Source of the DNA: an uncultured Clostridia bacterium
GTDB taxonomy: Bacteria > Bacillota > Clostridia > Oscillospirales > Ruminococcaceae
Direction: 5' to 3'
Assembly: GCA_947589355.1 (NCBI GenBank)
Contig: CANPZC010000016.1
Coordinates: forward strand, 1-51,523
Length of the DNA stretch: 51,523 nucleotides
The notes under the pieces: generated by a model
Database searches by the model: none
What the model was told of the DNA's origin: nothing
The model's input: only the letters and a program-made list of their open reading frames with translations
Program-made: the position numbers and the translations under genes
In this document: piece after piece, positions 51,323 through 51,523 of the stretch
Position numbering within the stretch: position 1 is the first letter of the stretch
How the letters are laid out: each line of letters begins with the position of its first letter

Positions 51323-51523
51323 AGCGAATTTTTCTCCTTTAGCTTGTCTTTATCTACGCATTTGGATTTGAGGGTTTCGCTTTATCTCTCTTACCCTCAT
51401 GGTTGTTGTTTGTGATTATAGCCGTGAGGAACGGCATTGCTGCCGCCCCATTCACAGCTATCGTTTTGTTGTCGGAAATATGTTAATCCTTGTAGGAATT
51501 ATCTCCGAAGAAAGAAGTCTGCC
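51323..51523 (-). other. Window-edge segment upstream of the TnpW-like gene
   Basis: One minus-strand frame runs in from the edge and stops at 51483 (QTSFFGDNSYKD, then stop), which could be the tail of a further transposon gene. The same frame reopens to encode about 40 residues without a clear start. Nothing more can be said from this stretch. Confidence 0.3.

Overview
The window looks like a chromosome segment of a spore-forming, anaerobic Clostridia species of the Ruminococcus/Oscillospiraceae type (inference). The grounds are a Spo0A gene, a CotH-type lipoprotein, a GGGtGRT/NifU-like pair, an aldo/keto reductase with two 4Fe-4S motifs, glycoside hydrolases, consensus sigma-A promoters with 17-base spacers, a Bacillus-type LexA box pair and CCA-encoded tRNAs. 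Most of the window is ordinary core genome. The last 10 kb is accessory DNA and poorer in G+C.

Layout. 141-920: spo0A (+). 921-1851: non-coding DNA with a dispersed structured repeat. 1852-11060: one tight minus-strand series starting at a manA promoter: manA, glcK, a small membrane protein, pyrC, pyrF, pyrK, pyrD, ruvX, a DUF6472 mini-protein and a CotH-like lipoprotein. 11145-17059 (minus): rsmD, coaD, a coiled-coil protein, a GH2 enzyme and a GH26-like enzyme. 17161-22060 (minus): SOS-controlled uvrB-uvrA. 22059-24764: radC (minus) and divergent rlu, TSCPD and HAD genes (+). 24964-26757 (minus): NifU-like scaffold and GGGtGRT protein. 26822-31318 (+): tRNA methyltransferase, polA and a LacI-type regulator. 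31319-31733: second copy of the dispersed repeat. 31734-36295: Ca/Na exchanger (minus), then AKR, ECF S component, DUF1893 and a degenerate RadC (+), then an iron-sulfur flavoprotein (minus). 36345-38351 (minus): HD-GYP response regulator and Hpt protein. 38478-41880: a possible small RNA, two tRNA-Gln genes, mscL, an orphan pilin, an XRE/DUF2975 pair and the initiator tRNA.

Accessory part. 42162-42928 holds three consecutive RNA cassettes, each with its own promoter, 5' hairpin, tandem 34-42-base repeats that can fold as pseudoknots, and terminator. They converge on a HipA-like kinase gene (42988-44142) that has no HipB partner and a large inverted repeat around its promoter. Next come a 30-residue hydrophobic peptide with a masked ribosome binding site and three consecutive terminators. 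From 44766 runs the left part of a Tn1549/CTn-like integrative conjugative element: RepA_N, PcfB, VirD4 and Maff2. Its Maff2 gene is cut short where a second element, carrying a large serine recombinase and a TnpW-like gene, begins and runs off the window.

The best candidate for something undescribed is the 42.2-44.6 kb block: a repeat-pseudoknot RNA family resembling type III antitoxin RNAs in architecture, next to a HipA-like kinase instead of a ToxN-type toxin. The second is the dispersed intergenic repeat whose flanks are conserved while its core changes sequence but keeps a three-stem fold.
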